64,000 nucleotides of DNA from Thinopyrum elongatum. Taxonomy: Eukaryota > Streptophyta > Magnoliopsida > Poales > Poaceae. The translations under genes were made by a program, and so were the position numbers. Under the pieces are notes generated by a model. The model saw only the letters and a program-made list of their open reading frames with translations, did not search any database and had not been told where the DNA came from. The stretch spans positions 31,709,996-31,773,995 of the forward strand of contig CM022299.1 of assembly GCA_011799875.1 (NCBI GenBank), in the 5' to 3' direction. The stretch's first letter is position 1, and each line of letters begins with the position of its first letter. Below are positions 22,784-34,139 of the stretch, piece after piece.

Positions 22784-24018
22784 AGTCTATTTTAAACCTT
22801 AAACTCGTAGAGCATGTCCGAAGTAAACCCTGACGTCTGAATCCCAGAAATCGGTACCCTCATCTTTTTGATCCCGGTTAATATCAACCTTGAATCTGTT
22901 TGGCGCACCGGGAAAAGATCAATCCCACCCAGGATCAAAGTCTAGTCTGGCTGACGTCCATGCTCCACATGTCATATACATCCTCAATCCCCTCCGCTGC
23001 ATCTGAAAATCAGCGCTGGTCCAGCCTCTGCCTCATCCACTTCCTCCTCAACTGCGCCACTGCCGGCCGCCAACGGCGCCTCGACGTTGCCGAACCAGAG
23101 AGGTGCATGACGCGCGCGTACATCGGCTGCACGGGCCTGCTCGACTTCGTGCTCGAGTCCTCGGTAATCACATCAGTTGGCGACTACGTGCTGCGGCGCG
23201 CCATGAACCTGGTGACCAAGGTGCTCGGGTTCTTCCTCGAGACGTGTCTAGCATGCTCCTGGCGGCGGCATGCCGGCGGATCACGACAAGATGAGGGTGC
23301 GGTTCCATCTCACCAGGGCAGAGCTCACGAGGGACCTTGTGCACTTGTACATGCACGTGCGCGAACTGCATCTTGATTGTGAGGAACAAAGCTCGGAGCT
23401 GGTTCCGCCGTAGGAGACGATGACCGTGTCAGCGCATGCCACCATGGGCAATTACGCACAGCCTCAAGACGTCGAGTCGTCGCCGAGTACTCTGCGGCGA
23501 ACACTATTGTGCAAAGCTGACTCACACGATTTTGGTATTCTAGCGTATTCACGTAGAAGCTGACTTTGAAGCAGGTGGACATGTGGATGGATTTTCCATG
23601 AACTAGCTAACGTACGTAGTGACTTACACGCCGGCTAGCTTGATCGATCTGTACCGGCGGAACTCAGCTAGCTGCCGTTCAATGGACGCGCGAGTACGCC
23701 CGAGAGCACGGCCTCTTACTCGGCTTTGGCATCTCGGCGGGTGTCGGGGCATGCTGTGGAGTTTGCCATGCATGGCAATGCTGGCTGTTGCAGCATCGCT
23801 CGACGCGACAGCCGAGGGGAAGAAGATGGATATGACTTGCAGCGAGAGAACCTGTAATCCCGCCCGGGATTGCAGTTTTCCAGTGCGACAAACAGGTCTA
23901 GGATCGGTGTAGGGTTGATTTTGATCGGGATCAGAGAGGTGAGGGTACCGATTTCAGGGATTCAAAGGTTGAGGTCCGATTCCGACCACCTCTAGGAGTT
24001 TAAGGTTTAAAACTAACT
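22784..24018. mobile_element. Long-inverted-repeat (Mutator-like) element with gene-like cargo
   Basis: 22784-22940 and the reverse complement of 23866-24018 align as imperfect inverted repeats of about 150 bp. Shared blocks include TTTTAAACCTTAAACTC, GAAATCGGTACCCTCA and CTGATCCCG/TTGATCCCG. Long inverted ends of this kind fit Mutator-like elements. No 9-bp duplication is recognisable (ggggagtaa versus ggagatgga), so the element is old or the boundary is inexact. The interior has gene-like composition and no transposase. Confidence 0.6.
22960..23550 (+). pseudogene. Unidentified gene-like fragment inside the inverted-repeat element
   Basis: The plus-strand frame opening at 22900 reads a plausible globular segment (WSSLCLIHFLLNCATAGRQR, TRAYIGCTGLLDFVLESSVI, VLRRAMNLVTKVLGFFLE). 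A second frame takes over near 23270 (MRVRFHLTRAELTRDLVHLY). GC-rich coding-like composition contrasts with the flanks. I do not recognise the family. It is best read as a captured or decayed host gene fragment with a frameshift. Confidence 0.4.
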
Positions 24019-24308
24019 GGAGATGGAAAAGCTACGGCGGCGCGTCAACAGAAAAGCGACATGGCCGGCGGCGCGCCACACAAGGACTCAGAAAACATCA
24101 AACATGAGAGCTACGCATAGACGAGCCACACCGTCCGTCCACAGAGTACTCTCCGTCCACATATCCATCGACACTGCATCTCATCCATCGCGAGCCTTAT
24201 CGCGGCGGCACACCACACACCAAACCGCTTTCCACGATGCCTCTCGGCGCAGACCAAAAGGCACCCACGGAGACACGAGGCGCTGGACCCACAGCAACGG
24301 CGTGGGCA
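24019..24308. other. Low-copy intergenic sequence, no gene seen
   Basis: No element boundary or coding similarity was noticed before the 9-bp duplication at 24309-24317. Confidence 0.4.
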
Positions 24309-24585
24309 CCCCGGGGAGTGCGAATTCACTGTTTTGACCCTTTTTAAAAAAATTAGCGTGATCTGACCTTGATCTGAAAAAATTTCGTGATCCGACCCTT
24401 TTCCTACAGCCATCGTCCTTGGCGGTAGGGTAACACAGCCTACCGCCGAAGGCTATGGCGGTAGGACTTGACTGCGTCGTCACGGTTGTTTGTGGTTGAA
24501 AATACCCTACCGCAATAGTCCTTGGCGGTAGGGTCCGGAATGTATAAATTAGGCGTGGCGTCTATTGGAACTGAAGCACTCAGGT

Positions 24586-24649
24586 GGGGAGTTGGCTAGC
24601 GCGTGCAAGTTTAGTTGGTAGGTCTTGGGTTCGAGCCTTACTAAGCCCA
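24586..24649 (+). other. tRNA-like sequence in the left inverted end
   Basis: GGGGAGTTGGCTAGCGCGTG followed about 20 bases later by GGGTTCGAGCC resembles Pol III A-box and B-box words. The right arm (26181-26243, minus strand) keeps a better acceptor-like stem, GGAGTTGG paired with CCAACTCC. The spacing is too short for a normal anticodon arm, so this is not a functional tRNA gene. Confidence 0.3.
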
Positions 24650-24870
24650 TTTTTTGTTTATTTTTATTTTACCCAATAAACAATAAATAATTTGTACAAT
24701 TAATATTAGGATATGAATTATTGATAAAAATATAGTTTTACCCAATAAACAAAAAATGGCCTTGGGTTCGAGCCTTACTAAGGCCATTTTTTGTTTATTT
24801 TTATTTTGCCCAATAAACAATTTGTACAATTAATATTAGGATATGAATTATTGATAAAGCTATAGTTTTA
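24623..24870. repeat. Tandem duplication of about 140 bp
   Basis: The stretch from cttgggttcgagccttacta to gaattattgataaa occurs twice in succession (starting near 24623 and 24761). The second copy lacks a short internal piece (aataaata). The right arm of the element has only one copy, so the duplication arose after the inverted ends formed. Confidence 0.75.
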
Positions 24871-26180
24871 CTTATCTGTAAATGTTTTATAAAATCCCCG
24901 CAAAGATATAAACGAATATGATGTGAAAAACAATTTGTCCAATTAATGTTAAGGTATGGATTATTTATAAAAATATATTTTTTACTTATATGTACTTGCT
25001 TTATAAAATTCCCACAAAGATTTGTTTTTATGCAGTCTTTTTGCGGCTTAGATCTGTAACATACATGGGAGAGAGCATTTTTATTCTTTGCTCATCATGA
25101 AGATTACGCACTCTGCAATTAAGTTCTCATCATATGTTACTTTGTTTAACTCTGTTATTGTCTGTCTCTTACCAACTATGTTAATTATGAGTTTTCTTTC
25201 ATGTTGTTTTGCCAAAAGAGCTACATATGGTGTGTAATTAATAATTGTTTGCAATAAATTATCAGAATAAAAGCACTTTATGCTCGATTTTTAACTATTT
25301 AATTAAAAGTAAATGTTTATTCTGAACAACACTAAGATTGGTCAGCTCTGCGCTCAAACCACTACACACACGCGCACCTCCAGGTCCTCCAGTTTAGTTG
25401 CTACTATGTTATCAATTCTGCGATACAAAGATGACCTCTCCAGTAAGATCAAATACGATGTAAGTTCGTTCTCAGTATTATCATCCAAACACTGATACAA
25501 ATCATGGTGTGCAAAGGCCTTCCGAACTTTAAACTAACTAAGAAAAATAGCAGGAAGTAGTACAACTACTGGGTAAACAAATTATTTGTGGATATGGAAG
25601 AGGATAAATAAATGGTCATAGAGCCGTATTTCATCCTTTCTTGGGTTCCAGTGTCAGAGCACAAGTTTTAAAAGACATATACAAACTGCAAACTAGAAGT
25701 CCGACTAATTCCAAAAGCGTTGAGCAGTTCAAGCTGGAGCTGGAGCACTCACCTTGATAAAGTGTAAGCTAGCTGCTGCTCCTGCTCTGGCAATGGAGTT
25801 CCCTAATCTAGCAGTGCTTCAGAGGGAAAACGAAAGTCTTAAGGATAGGGAATAATTGAGGCCAAGAGGAGATGATGGAGCAAAGGCGTGAAGATGATTG
25901 CAATGACCTAACTATCAGGGAGGCTTCATACATGAATGATGAAAAGATATGTGGGGCCAATAATGCATGAGACCAATTGATTTTGGTGGATAGCCTTTCA
26001 AATCTTTTTTATGCAGATAATGCGTGAGACCAATTGATCATATTTGTTTATATCTTTGTGGGATTTTATAAAACAGTTACAGATAAGTAAAAATATGTTT
26101 TTATCAATGATTCATATCCTAATATCAATTGGACAATTTTTTTATTTTTTATTGGGCAAAATAAAAATAAACAGAAAAAT

Positions 26181-26243
26181 GGAGTTGGTAAGGGTCGAAC
26201 CTAAGACCTACAGAGTAAAATCGCACGCGCTAGCCAACTCCCC
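26181..26243 (-). other. tRNA-like sequence in the right inverted end
   Basis: On the minus strand GGAGTTGG (26241-26234) pairs with CCAACTCC (26188-26181), with TGGCTAGCGCG and AGGTTCGACCC between them. It is the inverted counterpart of 24586-24649. Confidence 0.3.
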
Positions 26244-26507
26244 ACCTACGTGCTTTAGTTTCAATAGACGCCACGCCTGTTTTATACCTTCCAGACCCTA
26301 CCGCCAAAGACTATGGCAATAGAGTATTTTCAACCTTGAACAACCGTAACGGCACTACCGCCATAGCCCTTGACGGTAGGTTGTGTTACCCTACCGTCAA
26401 GGACGATGACGGTAGGAAAAGGGTCAGATCATGAAATTTTTTCAGATCGGGGTCAGATCGTTAAAGTTTACAAGAAAGATCAAAACAGTGAATTCGGCCC
26501 CCGGGGG

Positions 26508-27205
26508 CGGATGGCTCGACACACACCGGGTGTACTAGTTGTGGCATGGAGTTTTGTTGCTATGCATTTTGCTGTGCACACTACTGGACTGGACCAGGCA
26601 ACCTGGTCATGGCAGGTTCGGGCTCTGTCTTTGCTTAGTGCCAAGACGACAGACGAGACAAGCCCTCTGCCTGTCCGATGTCCGGCGGGGGCGAGGAAGA
26701 GACAGCGCGCCGGCAGCACCACAGGGGTACTGCGGCCCGGCCAGCGATACGATGGCCATTGCCAAGTCATCAGCCATCCATCCCGCAAGATACGCTCGGG
26801 CATCACAAAATACACTTGTCGGCTTGTCGGGGATCACAAGCCCGTACGCCGTGATAGGGAAGTACGTAGAGTAGTACCCGTTACTCAAAAAAAAAAAAAA
26901 CGTAGAGTAGTACCCACGCACGCCCGTGCGTCGACCGTTCCGCGCTGCATAAACAAACCTCTACCACATCGAACCAACACGAAGCCAACTAGTGTATCGG
27001 ATCTAGCTACATCTAACAGTTTTTAACTCTTCCACGTACGGCCCACACCGGCGTGCAAGGTTACTCGATTACCACCACGACCATAGCATTAGTATCTTCT
27101 TTTTATTAGCGGGTGAGCATTAGTAACTATAACAAAATTGGCTAAACATCGTCATCATTCCTGGGTAGAAACGAATGAAGACTTAAGAGGCAGACCCCAT
27201 GTGTA
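26508..27205. other. Low-copy intergenic sequence with a tiny A-tailed insertion
   Basis: No gene is recognised. The stretch contains the 15-bp duplication with A-tail at 26865-26915 described separately. Confidence 0.4.
26865..26915 (+). mobile_element. Minute A-tailed insertion with 15-bp TSD
   Basis: cgtagagtagtaccc occurs at 26865-26879 and again at 26901-26915 without change. Between the copies lie only gttactc and 14 A residues. This is the footprint of target-primed reverse transcription by LINE machinery with extreme 5' truncation. Confidence 0.7.
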
Positions 27206-27209
27206 TGTA

Positions 27210-28727
27210 TATATAAAACAGTGTGTTCTCCCCTCACGTTAGGGTTTCCTCCTCTCGCCGACCCTGTTGACGTTGAGACCCTTTCCCCTCCGCCGATCTC
27301 CTCCTTCCCACTCCTCCGTTTGGGCTGATTCAGGGGTGACCCTAGTGTTGCTGCCCGGCCTTGGCGGGGCTGGGGTTTTGGGTTTTGGCACAGGGACCCT
27401 CTCGCGTTTCATGAAACTTAGGGCAGGAATGGCGGCAAATGCATTGGTGACTTCCTCTCAAGAGGACAAGGAGCTTAAAGAGATGATGGGGCACTTGGCA
27501 TTAGAGATGAGGACCAGGATCATTTGATCTATGAGGATGAGCCGCCGAACTCAACGGCGATGTCCCACTAGTTGGCGATCGGCAAGTTACGTACTACTCC
27601 CTCCGTTCCTAAATATTTGTCTTTCTAGAGGTTTCAACAAGTGACTACATACGGAGCAAAATGAGTGAATCTACACTCTAAAATATGTCTATATACATCC
27701 GTATGTGGTAGTCCATTTGAAATCTCTAAAAAGACAAATATTTAGGAACGGAGGGAGTACTAGTGAGTTTGGTGATTTTTGGTTCTATAAAACTATGAGA
27801 AACACATGGGATCTCGCGCAACGAGTGAAGTTTCGATCTTTGAGGGATAATTTATATACAATGCAATTCTCTTATCTCGGTCATTAGGATAAGGTCATGG
27901 AGGGAGGACCCTGGACCTTCTGTGGCCATCCGGTGTTGTTTGTCGACTATGATGGTTTCACTTGTTAAGCTTGATGCATTAGCCAACGCAAACAAAAGTC
28001 CGAACTTATGGAAAAGCCATCCTGTATTGATTTGAACACCTTCAAAATATGGATACAATTCCATGACCTCCCTGATGGCTTTGATGGCTTTGGTCCTCTG
28101 GTGGAGCCCTTGGCGGCAAAAGTTGGGGAATTCTATGCGAAGGAGAAAGGATTGGGAGACTTTGCCAGAAATTTTTATAGAGTCAAGGTGATTTTGGATG
28201 TCATGAAGCCCCTCAAGAATCATGTGCCTATTGTTAAGAAAAATAATACGTGGGTTTTTAAAGTTAAATACGAAAGTCTCCCGGATTTGTTTGTGGGATG
28301 ATTGGTCACTTGTTTACAGAACATGGCGACGGTGTTCACCTGCCCTCCGCTTTGATCTTCAAGGACCTCTGGGCCTCGTGGAGGTAGGGGTATCATTATC
28401 ATGATGGAAATAACTATGGGATGGCACAACCTCCTTTGGATGGATTGGAGGATATAGATGTTGACAAAAATAGTGACAAGGTTAATGTCGATGTTGATAC
28501 TAACCCAAATAGGAAAAGGGGAATGGATGGGTTGGGCGCTCGCCCAAAGGATGCGCCTCTAGTTGCAGTTGGTAGTAGTCCCTTGTTAACCAACTCAGGT
28601 GCAATTATTCCACCCAGTACACCCCCTAAACAGGATCCTAAAAGGTCAAATACCAACGGAAGTACTGTTGCTAGTGGTGCACCCTACAAAAAAAGACACA
28701 TTCGTGATGATACACATTTATCATAAT
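27210..28727 (+). pseudogene. DUF4283 / zinc-knuckle retroelement-type protein, broken
   Basis: A TATA-like tatatataaaac (about 27208) and a leader with agggtttcctcctctc precede ATG 27429. The coding sense then passes through several frames: FWFYKTMRNTWDLAQRVKFR, SLRDNLYTMQFSYLG, MEGGPWTFCGHPVLFVDYDG, IDLNTFKIWIQFHDLPDG and a region with FYRVKVILDV. A partial CCHC-like segment (GMIGHLFTEHGDG) leads to a low-complexity tail ending at 28727. This order is that of DUF4283/zf-CCHC proteins, the ORF1-like part of plant LINE-type elements. Frameshifts, stops and a Stowaway insertion disable it. No reverse transcriptase follows. Confidence 0.7.
27597..27757. mobile_element. Stowaway MITE (161 bp)
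   Basis: The terminal inverted repeats ctccctccgttcctaaatat and its complement ending in aacggagggag are flanked by TA at 27595-27596 and 27758-27759. This is the standard Stowaway (Tc1/mariner-derived) signature of grasses. It lies within the DUF4283 pseudogene. Confidence 0.97.
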
Positions 28728-29190
28728 AGGTTACGTTTTCTATCACTCATGTACATTCGTGATGATTTTATAACAAATTCAAGACAATCATACCTGTGTT
28801 GTAGGGGATGTGTTCCACGACAATAATCACTTTTTCATCATGGAAGTGACCACTCCTGTGATGATAAATGGCACGTCATGGAAGCATTTTCGTCAAGGGT
28901 AACCGACACATGGCAACGACGGTAACGCGTCACCGTTAAGCCATCAGGTGCGGGTTTCAGATCTGATACATGTTAACAACCCCAACCAACGACGATTTCC
29001 CATGTGTCGGCCTCTCATTCGCTAGCGGAGCGACGTGTCGACTCTACCTTGTGACAGGTGTTGCCCATCGATGGACAAGATGCACCTATGAAATGTTGAC
29101 ACGTCGCATGGCCTAACAGTGGCCCGTTTCGATAAAAGGGCCGGCCCATTCTAAAGCCTGCTTAAGGCCCACTTGACTTGGTCAAAAAGT
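28728..29190. other. Unassigned sequence, no gene
   Basis: Phrases such as ccactcctgtgatgataaatggcacgtc suggest a repeat that I cannot name. No ends or coding similarity could be fixed. Confidence 0.3.
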
Positions 29191-30764
29191 TGACTGTGAA
29201 TTCACAACATGGGCAGTATCAATTCACACCAAGGAGCATCAGAAATTAATAGTAAGGAGCAGTGGCATTTCACATCACGTAGTACAAGAAATTCATACAA
29301 CTCGCAGCCAATCTATCACTGCCATGAACAAGGCATGCATGGCCGAGCCTCGCTACACATACACACGCTCATACACAGCCCAACCTTGCTAAACACAACA
29401 ACAAAAACAACAACAACAACAACAACAAATGAGAGGGAGAGTACATGACGGGAGTTATCTTGGGCGTCTGTGCATGCTAGCGAACATGAGGTGGAGGGTG
29501 TTGAAAAGGAATGGTGGACCGGTGCAACCGGCGGCGAAGGAGAGGAAGAGGATCAGGCGGCGGCTGCGCGGACTACCAGAAGGGGGGCGACGACTGCCGA
29601 GGTGAAACTAGGAGAGTACAGAGGCACGGTCAAGACCTCAGCGTCCGATGCGGAGAAGGAGACCTTGCTTGTGGAGGCCGGAGCTTGGCCGTGCGGTAGC
29701 GGCGGCCACAGGAGCAACCCTAGCACGAGACCTTCTAATGGGAAATGGGGATTGTGTGGGGTGGAAGTTGGGAAGGGAGAAAACATAGCCTAACGGGCAA
29801 TGGCAATTCTGCCGTAATATGCGATTTTATGGGAGGCTAAACGTGTCTTTTGTCATTTTGGAGCCCATGGCAGGAGCGCCAACCCGAAATAGTTGTTGCG
29901 GCTTCCGAGCATTTTTTTCGTGGAGCGCTCCGAGGAAGAGTTGCTTGCAGCCGGGGCAGAAATACACTCTTTGGTGCCTGGCTTCTAGAGAACTCGGAGC
30001 CGTAGAAGCTACTCCTTGGAGTTGAAAGAAACACACCATAGGTTTCATCTCGGGTAACATCACCAGTGTCCCACATTTTTTCGAAATGAAAAGTGGAAGC
30101 CTCCCAGCCTCTGCATCCTCGGATGCACACATCCATTATATGATTGAGATTGATGCAAGACACTGAGCCCAAAGTCATGAAGAACATAGTACAATGGTAC
30201 ATGACAATGATAAAATCCTAACAAGACATCTGCTAAAGATTTAGGACATAGTCATTGTTCTTCAGCATCAATGTGTTCAAGAAGGTTGGACACACTGGAG
30301 TAGATGTCGCCAATTCAAACACAAGGGGGCAAGTACAAGGATTTTCATCCGAAATGCTAAGTTTAACGATATAAATATGCTATGAGGACAACGCCTTCAA
30401 GAAGGTAAGGATGAAAGTGTGTCGTTGTAGGGTCCAACAAGTATTTGAGCATGTATTTTATCCCATATATGTAAGTGTTCCAGTCACCATATTCACGAGG
30501 ACCTTCTAGAGGTGGCGCCATCCAGCACTCCACACGTAACCACCGTGGTGTCCTCCAGCGGTACCTGCTCAATAGGGCACGATCAAAATTCCTCGCAAAT
30601 ATGCACCAACCTTGCCTGGATCAACAATCGAGCTGGATTGGTAGTCCTCCGCCACATGAATAATCCATCACGTGTTTTTATAGGCCATTGGCCTTGCATA
30701 AATGACCACGGGTATCCTTAGTGGGGCAGCAAACTAGGGGTTTTATAGTCTATTCTGAAAAGAA
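29190..30764. other. Unassigned, mixed-composition intergenic region
   Basis: A (CAA)n microsatellite lies at about 29396-29430. GC-rich sequence at 29480-29790 contains short ORFs on both strands that look compositional. The segment 29890-30130 has a repeat-like look (gagcgctccgaggaagag, cagcctctgcatcctcggatgc) but no fixable boundaries. No confident gene is present. Confidence 0.35.
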
Positions 30765-31135
30765 AGAAGTCCACTTTTCAACCCTCAACTTACCACTTCG
30801 TTTATAACTTCAACCCTTAACTACAAAACAAACTATTTCACACCCTCCACTCTCAATACCGTTCAAGACTCAATCATGGGCTTGATTGAAACCGATTTTC
30901 CTCGGCTGGTTTGACCCATTGAGAACCTTGTCCATAGTATTTGGTCAAGGCTTCTTGTCCATGAGTTTGATGATAGTGTTATTTGGTCCATTCTTCTTGT
31001 GCACGAGTTTGACGGGCTTCATCTTCTTTCATCAGCCACTTGCCTCTTAGATTCATTTCAACTTCATGTTTCCACTTTCCTTTTTATGTCACTAATTTCA
31101 CCATCTTATGATGTTCCGGCTTACCTCGTGACCCT
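30765..31135. mobile_element. Possible single end of a Mutator-like element
   Basis: The run ccacttttcaaccctcaactta..caacccttaactac..caccctccactctcaataccg resembles the ends of a common Triticeae Mutator-like family. Only one end is visible; it is cut by the LTR that starts at 31136. Confidence 0.35.
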
Positions 31136-32087
31136 TGATACGTCCATTTTACATCATGTTTTCCTACTAATATTGATAATGTTTTTGATCAATATAACAC
31201 TTTGTGATGCAATTCTAATGCCATTTCTCTCTTAATTTGCAAGATTTACATGAAGAGGGAGATTGCCGGCAGCATGAATTCTCGACCTAGAAAAGATACA
31301 TCAGAGATACCTATTCTGCAGAGCTCCAAATGACTTGAAATTTCACGGAGAATTTTTATGAAATATATAAAAAATACTAGAGCAGAGAAGTACCAGAGGG
31401 GGGCCATCAGTTGCCCACAAGGCAACAGGCCGCGGCCACCCCCTGGGCATGCCCTGATGCCTTGTGGGGCCCACAACTGGTCTCCGGCCCCCATCTTCTT
31501 CTATATGAATGGTTTTGACCTAGAAAAAATAAGGAGAGGACTTTTGGGATGAAGCGTCGCCGTCTCGAGGCGGAACCTGGGCAGGCGCACTTTTGCTCTC
31601 CAGCGGAGCTATTTCACCTTGGATACTTCCCTTCGGGAGGGGGAAATCAAAGCCATCGACATCACCAAAGATCCTCTCATCGTGGGAGGACCAATCTTGA
31701 TCAACATCTTCATCAGCATCATCTCATCTCAAACCCTAGTTCATCTCCTGTATTCAATCTTTGTCTCAAAACCTCAGATTGGTACCTTTGGGTTGCTTGT
31801 AGTGTTGATTACATCTCGTAGTTGATGCTAGTTGGTTTATTTGGTGGAATACTATATGTTCAGATCCTTGACGATATTCAATACCCCTCTGATCTTGAAC
31901 ATGAATATGATTTGTGAGTAGTTACTTTTGTTCTTGAGAACATGGGAGAAGTCTTGTTATAAGTAATCCTGTGAATTTGGTATTCGTTCGACATTTTGAT
32001 GATATGTATGTTGTTGCTTCCTTTAGTGGTGTCATGTGAACATCGACTACATGACACTTCACCACACTTGGGCCTAAGGGAAGGCAT
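31136..32087 (+). repeat. Gypsy-type LTR fragment, part 1
   Basis: The sequence starts TGATACGTCCATTTTACATC and runs through aaaccctagttcatctcctg to cctaagggaaggcat. It is interrupted by the copia element at 32088 and resumes at 41561-41588 (tgtggagtaataagtagatg). It then stops abruptly against the Athila-like element. The LTR type is known from Triticeae gypsy elements. Its 3' part and internal region are missing. Confidence 0.75.
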
Positions 32088-34098
32088 TGTAGGGGAACGC
32101 AGCAGAAAACAAAAATTTTCCGACCTACGCACCAGCCCAGGACCACTATGGAGACTGCATACAAGGTTTGATCATTTTCGTTACCGACTCGTAGCGCAGC
32201 GGAAGTAGAGTCGATGACGATCGTTGGTGCAGATCCCCGCAGCTAGGATTTACAACCTCCCAACCGCGAGGATGTATACCCTCATCTTCCCTTCGGACAG
32301 CCCTCCGGGAGGCGGTCGAACAGTCCCCCGGACGGTGTCGCGGACAGCCCTTCGGGAGGACCTTCGAAACTCGAGCGGTCACCCGGACAGCCCTTCGGGA
32401 GGACTCACAGAACTCGGACCGTCACTTGGACAGCCCTTCGGGAGGCACTCTCGAACAGCCCCTCGGGCACTAAGATCGAAACTACGACCTCTCTATGGGG
32501 TTGCACACATACGGTGTCATCTATCCGGCAGGGCTTCGCCGTCCAGAACTAGTCCCACCGGAACCCAGACAGCCTTTCGGCTCTACGAAACTCTTTTCGT
32601 GGGAGGGAGAGAGAAGCCAGATCATTGCATGGCACTTGTATGTGAGAAGGAGTGAGTCTTTAGGCAGCCCCCTCCACCCCTATTTATAGGCCAAGCCCAA
32701 GGGTGGCTTCTCCAAGAAGCCAAGGGGAAAAATACCAAAGGACCCTCAAGGTGGCTTCTCCAAGAAGCCACCCAAAAAGCACTTTCACTATTCACGACGA
32801 CATTTTTCAGCGTCCGTTCAAACTGAAAATATTTATGTGGGCTTAGAACATTTCCAGTACCCACTAAAATAATTTTCAACGCGTTCTGGAACAATTCCAG
32901 TTTAGTGATTTCATCTGCGAAAAGCATCTGAAGCGGTTCCGGCAGCCCCGGAACATTTCCGGTTTTTCTTCCAGAAAATTCCCAGAAGTTTCCAGAATGA
33001 TTCTGGCATCCTCCAGGAATTATCAGGCATGTGCCGAAACCATTTTGACTTAATGGTATCCCCTGAAACAACTTTTCAGTTTCACCGGAACTCATCCGGT
33101 GACCTCTCTCTGCGGAACTTTTCCGCTGTCCGAAACTTTTTCGGTGATTTTCTCTCAGACTCCCTGTCTAGTATTCAGCAGATAGATGACCCTTAAGCGT
33201 GTGACCCTATAGGTTCGGTGAAGTATAGACATGACCTGGAACCCCTTCCGATCAATGATCAACATCGGAGCCGTGGACACCCATATTGACCCCTATACCC
33301 ACACGAATGAATATTCGAGTGAACCTCCAGTTGCCGTGTGCTATTCCTGTTGCTTCGCGATATGTTACAAATACCCGAGGTGAGACATGTTGGCATTCCC
33401 GTGGATCAACAACTTGTCCACTATGCTAGTTACCTCGTTACCGGTATTGTTCTCTTTTCTCGTTACCGTGTTTCGGCATCCCCGTGATCAAATCACAAAG
33501 TGTCTGGCCAGACGATGATGGATACCGTAACACCGAGAGGGCCCAGAGATATCTCTCCATCGTCGGAGGAGCAAATCCCAATCTTGAGCTATCAAGTTAC
33601 TTGACATACTTTCCCATGAACCCGTAAGCCGCCGTAATAGCCATCCAGTTACGGATGACGTTTAACAAACCCCAAAGTTCATGAATCAAGCATGAAGAAA
33701 CTTGATACTCTCATGGTCTAAGGAATTATGCAAACGTTAACCATCTCTGTGTTATTAACCATTAACTTGTGACGAAAGAATCTCATAGCATAACATCAAT
33801 TTGGGTCGATTCAACACAAATGTTCTGCTAACAATTGTGCCCTCAAAGTTGCTGGCATAGACATGCCTATGATTGGGAAAACATAATCATCATGCAACAC
33901 CTGAGCTAGTCTTAGAGGCATGACTAGGAATACATTTTACCGTTTATTATTCCACACGTGCACATGGGTTTTCCCCAGAGCCTTTATGGATATACGGGCT
34001 CGGGAACCACAGCAGTTATAGCATGGAACATAAACCTAATTATGAACACGGAGATAAATAATAACATTTATTATTGCCTCTAGGGCATATCTCCTACA
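32088..34098 (-). repeat. 3' LTR of the GGCAT-flanked copia (2011 bp)
   Basis: The outer parts (32088 to about 32620, and about 33110 to 34098) match the other LTR closely. The block between differs. A minus-sense TATA box TATAAATAGG lies near 32678-32687. A perfect hairpin word, ggtggcttctccaagaagccacc, near 32752-32774 is absent from the partner LTR. Confidence 0.9.
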
Positions 34099-34139
34099 GA
34101 CTCCCACTTGCACTAGAGTCAATAATCTAGTTAATGCTA

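Larger units (their letters stand above)
24318..26498. mobile_element. Second Mutator-like element with long inverted ends and hairpins
   Basis: The ends share GAATTCACTGTTTTGA, and inverted similarity extends for several hundred bases (24318 to about 24900, and about 26040 to 26498). The flanks ccccgggga (24309-24317) and ccccggggg (26499-26507) form a 9-bp duplication with one change. Palindromic CCTACCGCC..GGCGGTAGG units lie at 24402-24428, 24439-24465 and 24507-24533, and in decayed form at 26297-26322, 26355-26380 and 26390-26416. The centre (24900-26040) is AT-rich with only short ORFs and no transposase. The element clearly belongs to the same group as 13936-18420. Confidence 0.8.

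Noticed and set aside
24586..24649. A functional tRNA gene
   Set aside because: The box words and partial stem are there, but no anticodon arm fits and the spacing is short. It is kept only as a tRNA-like trace.
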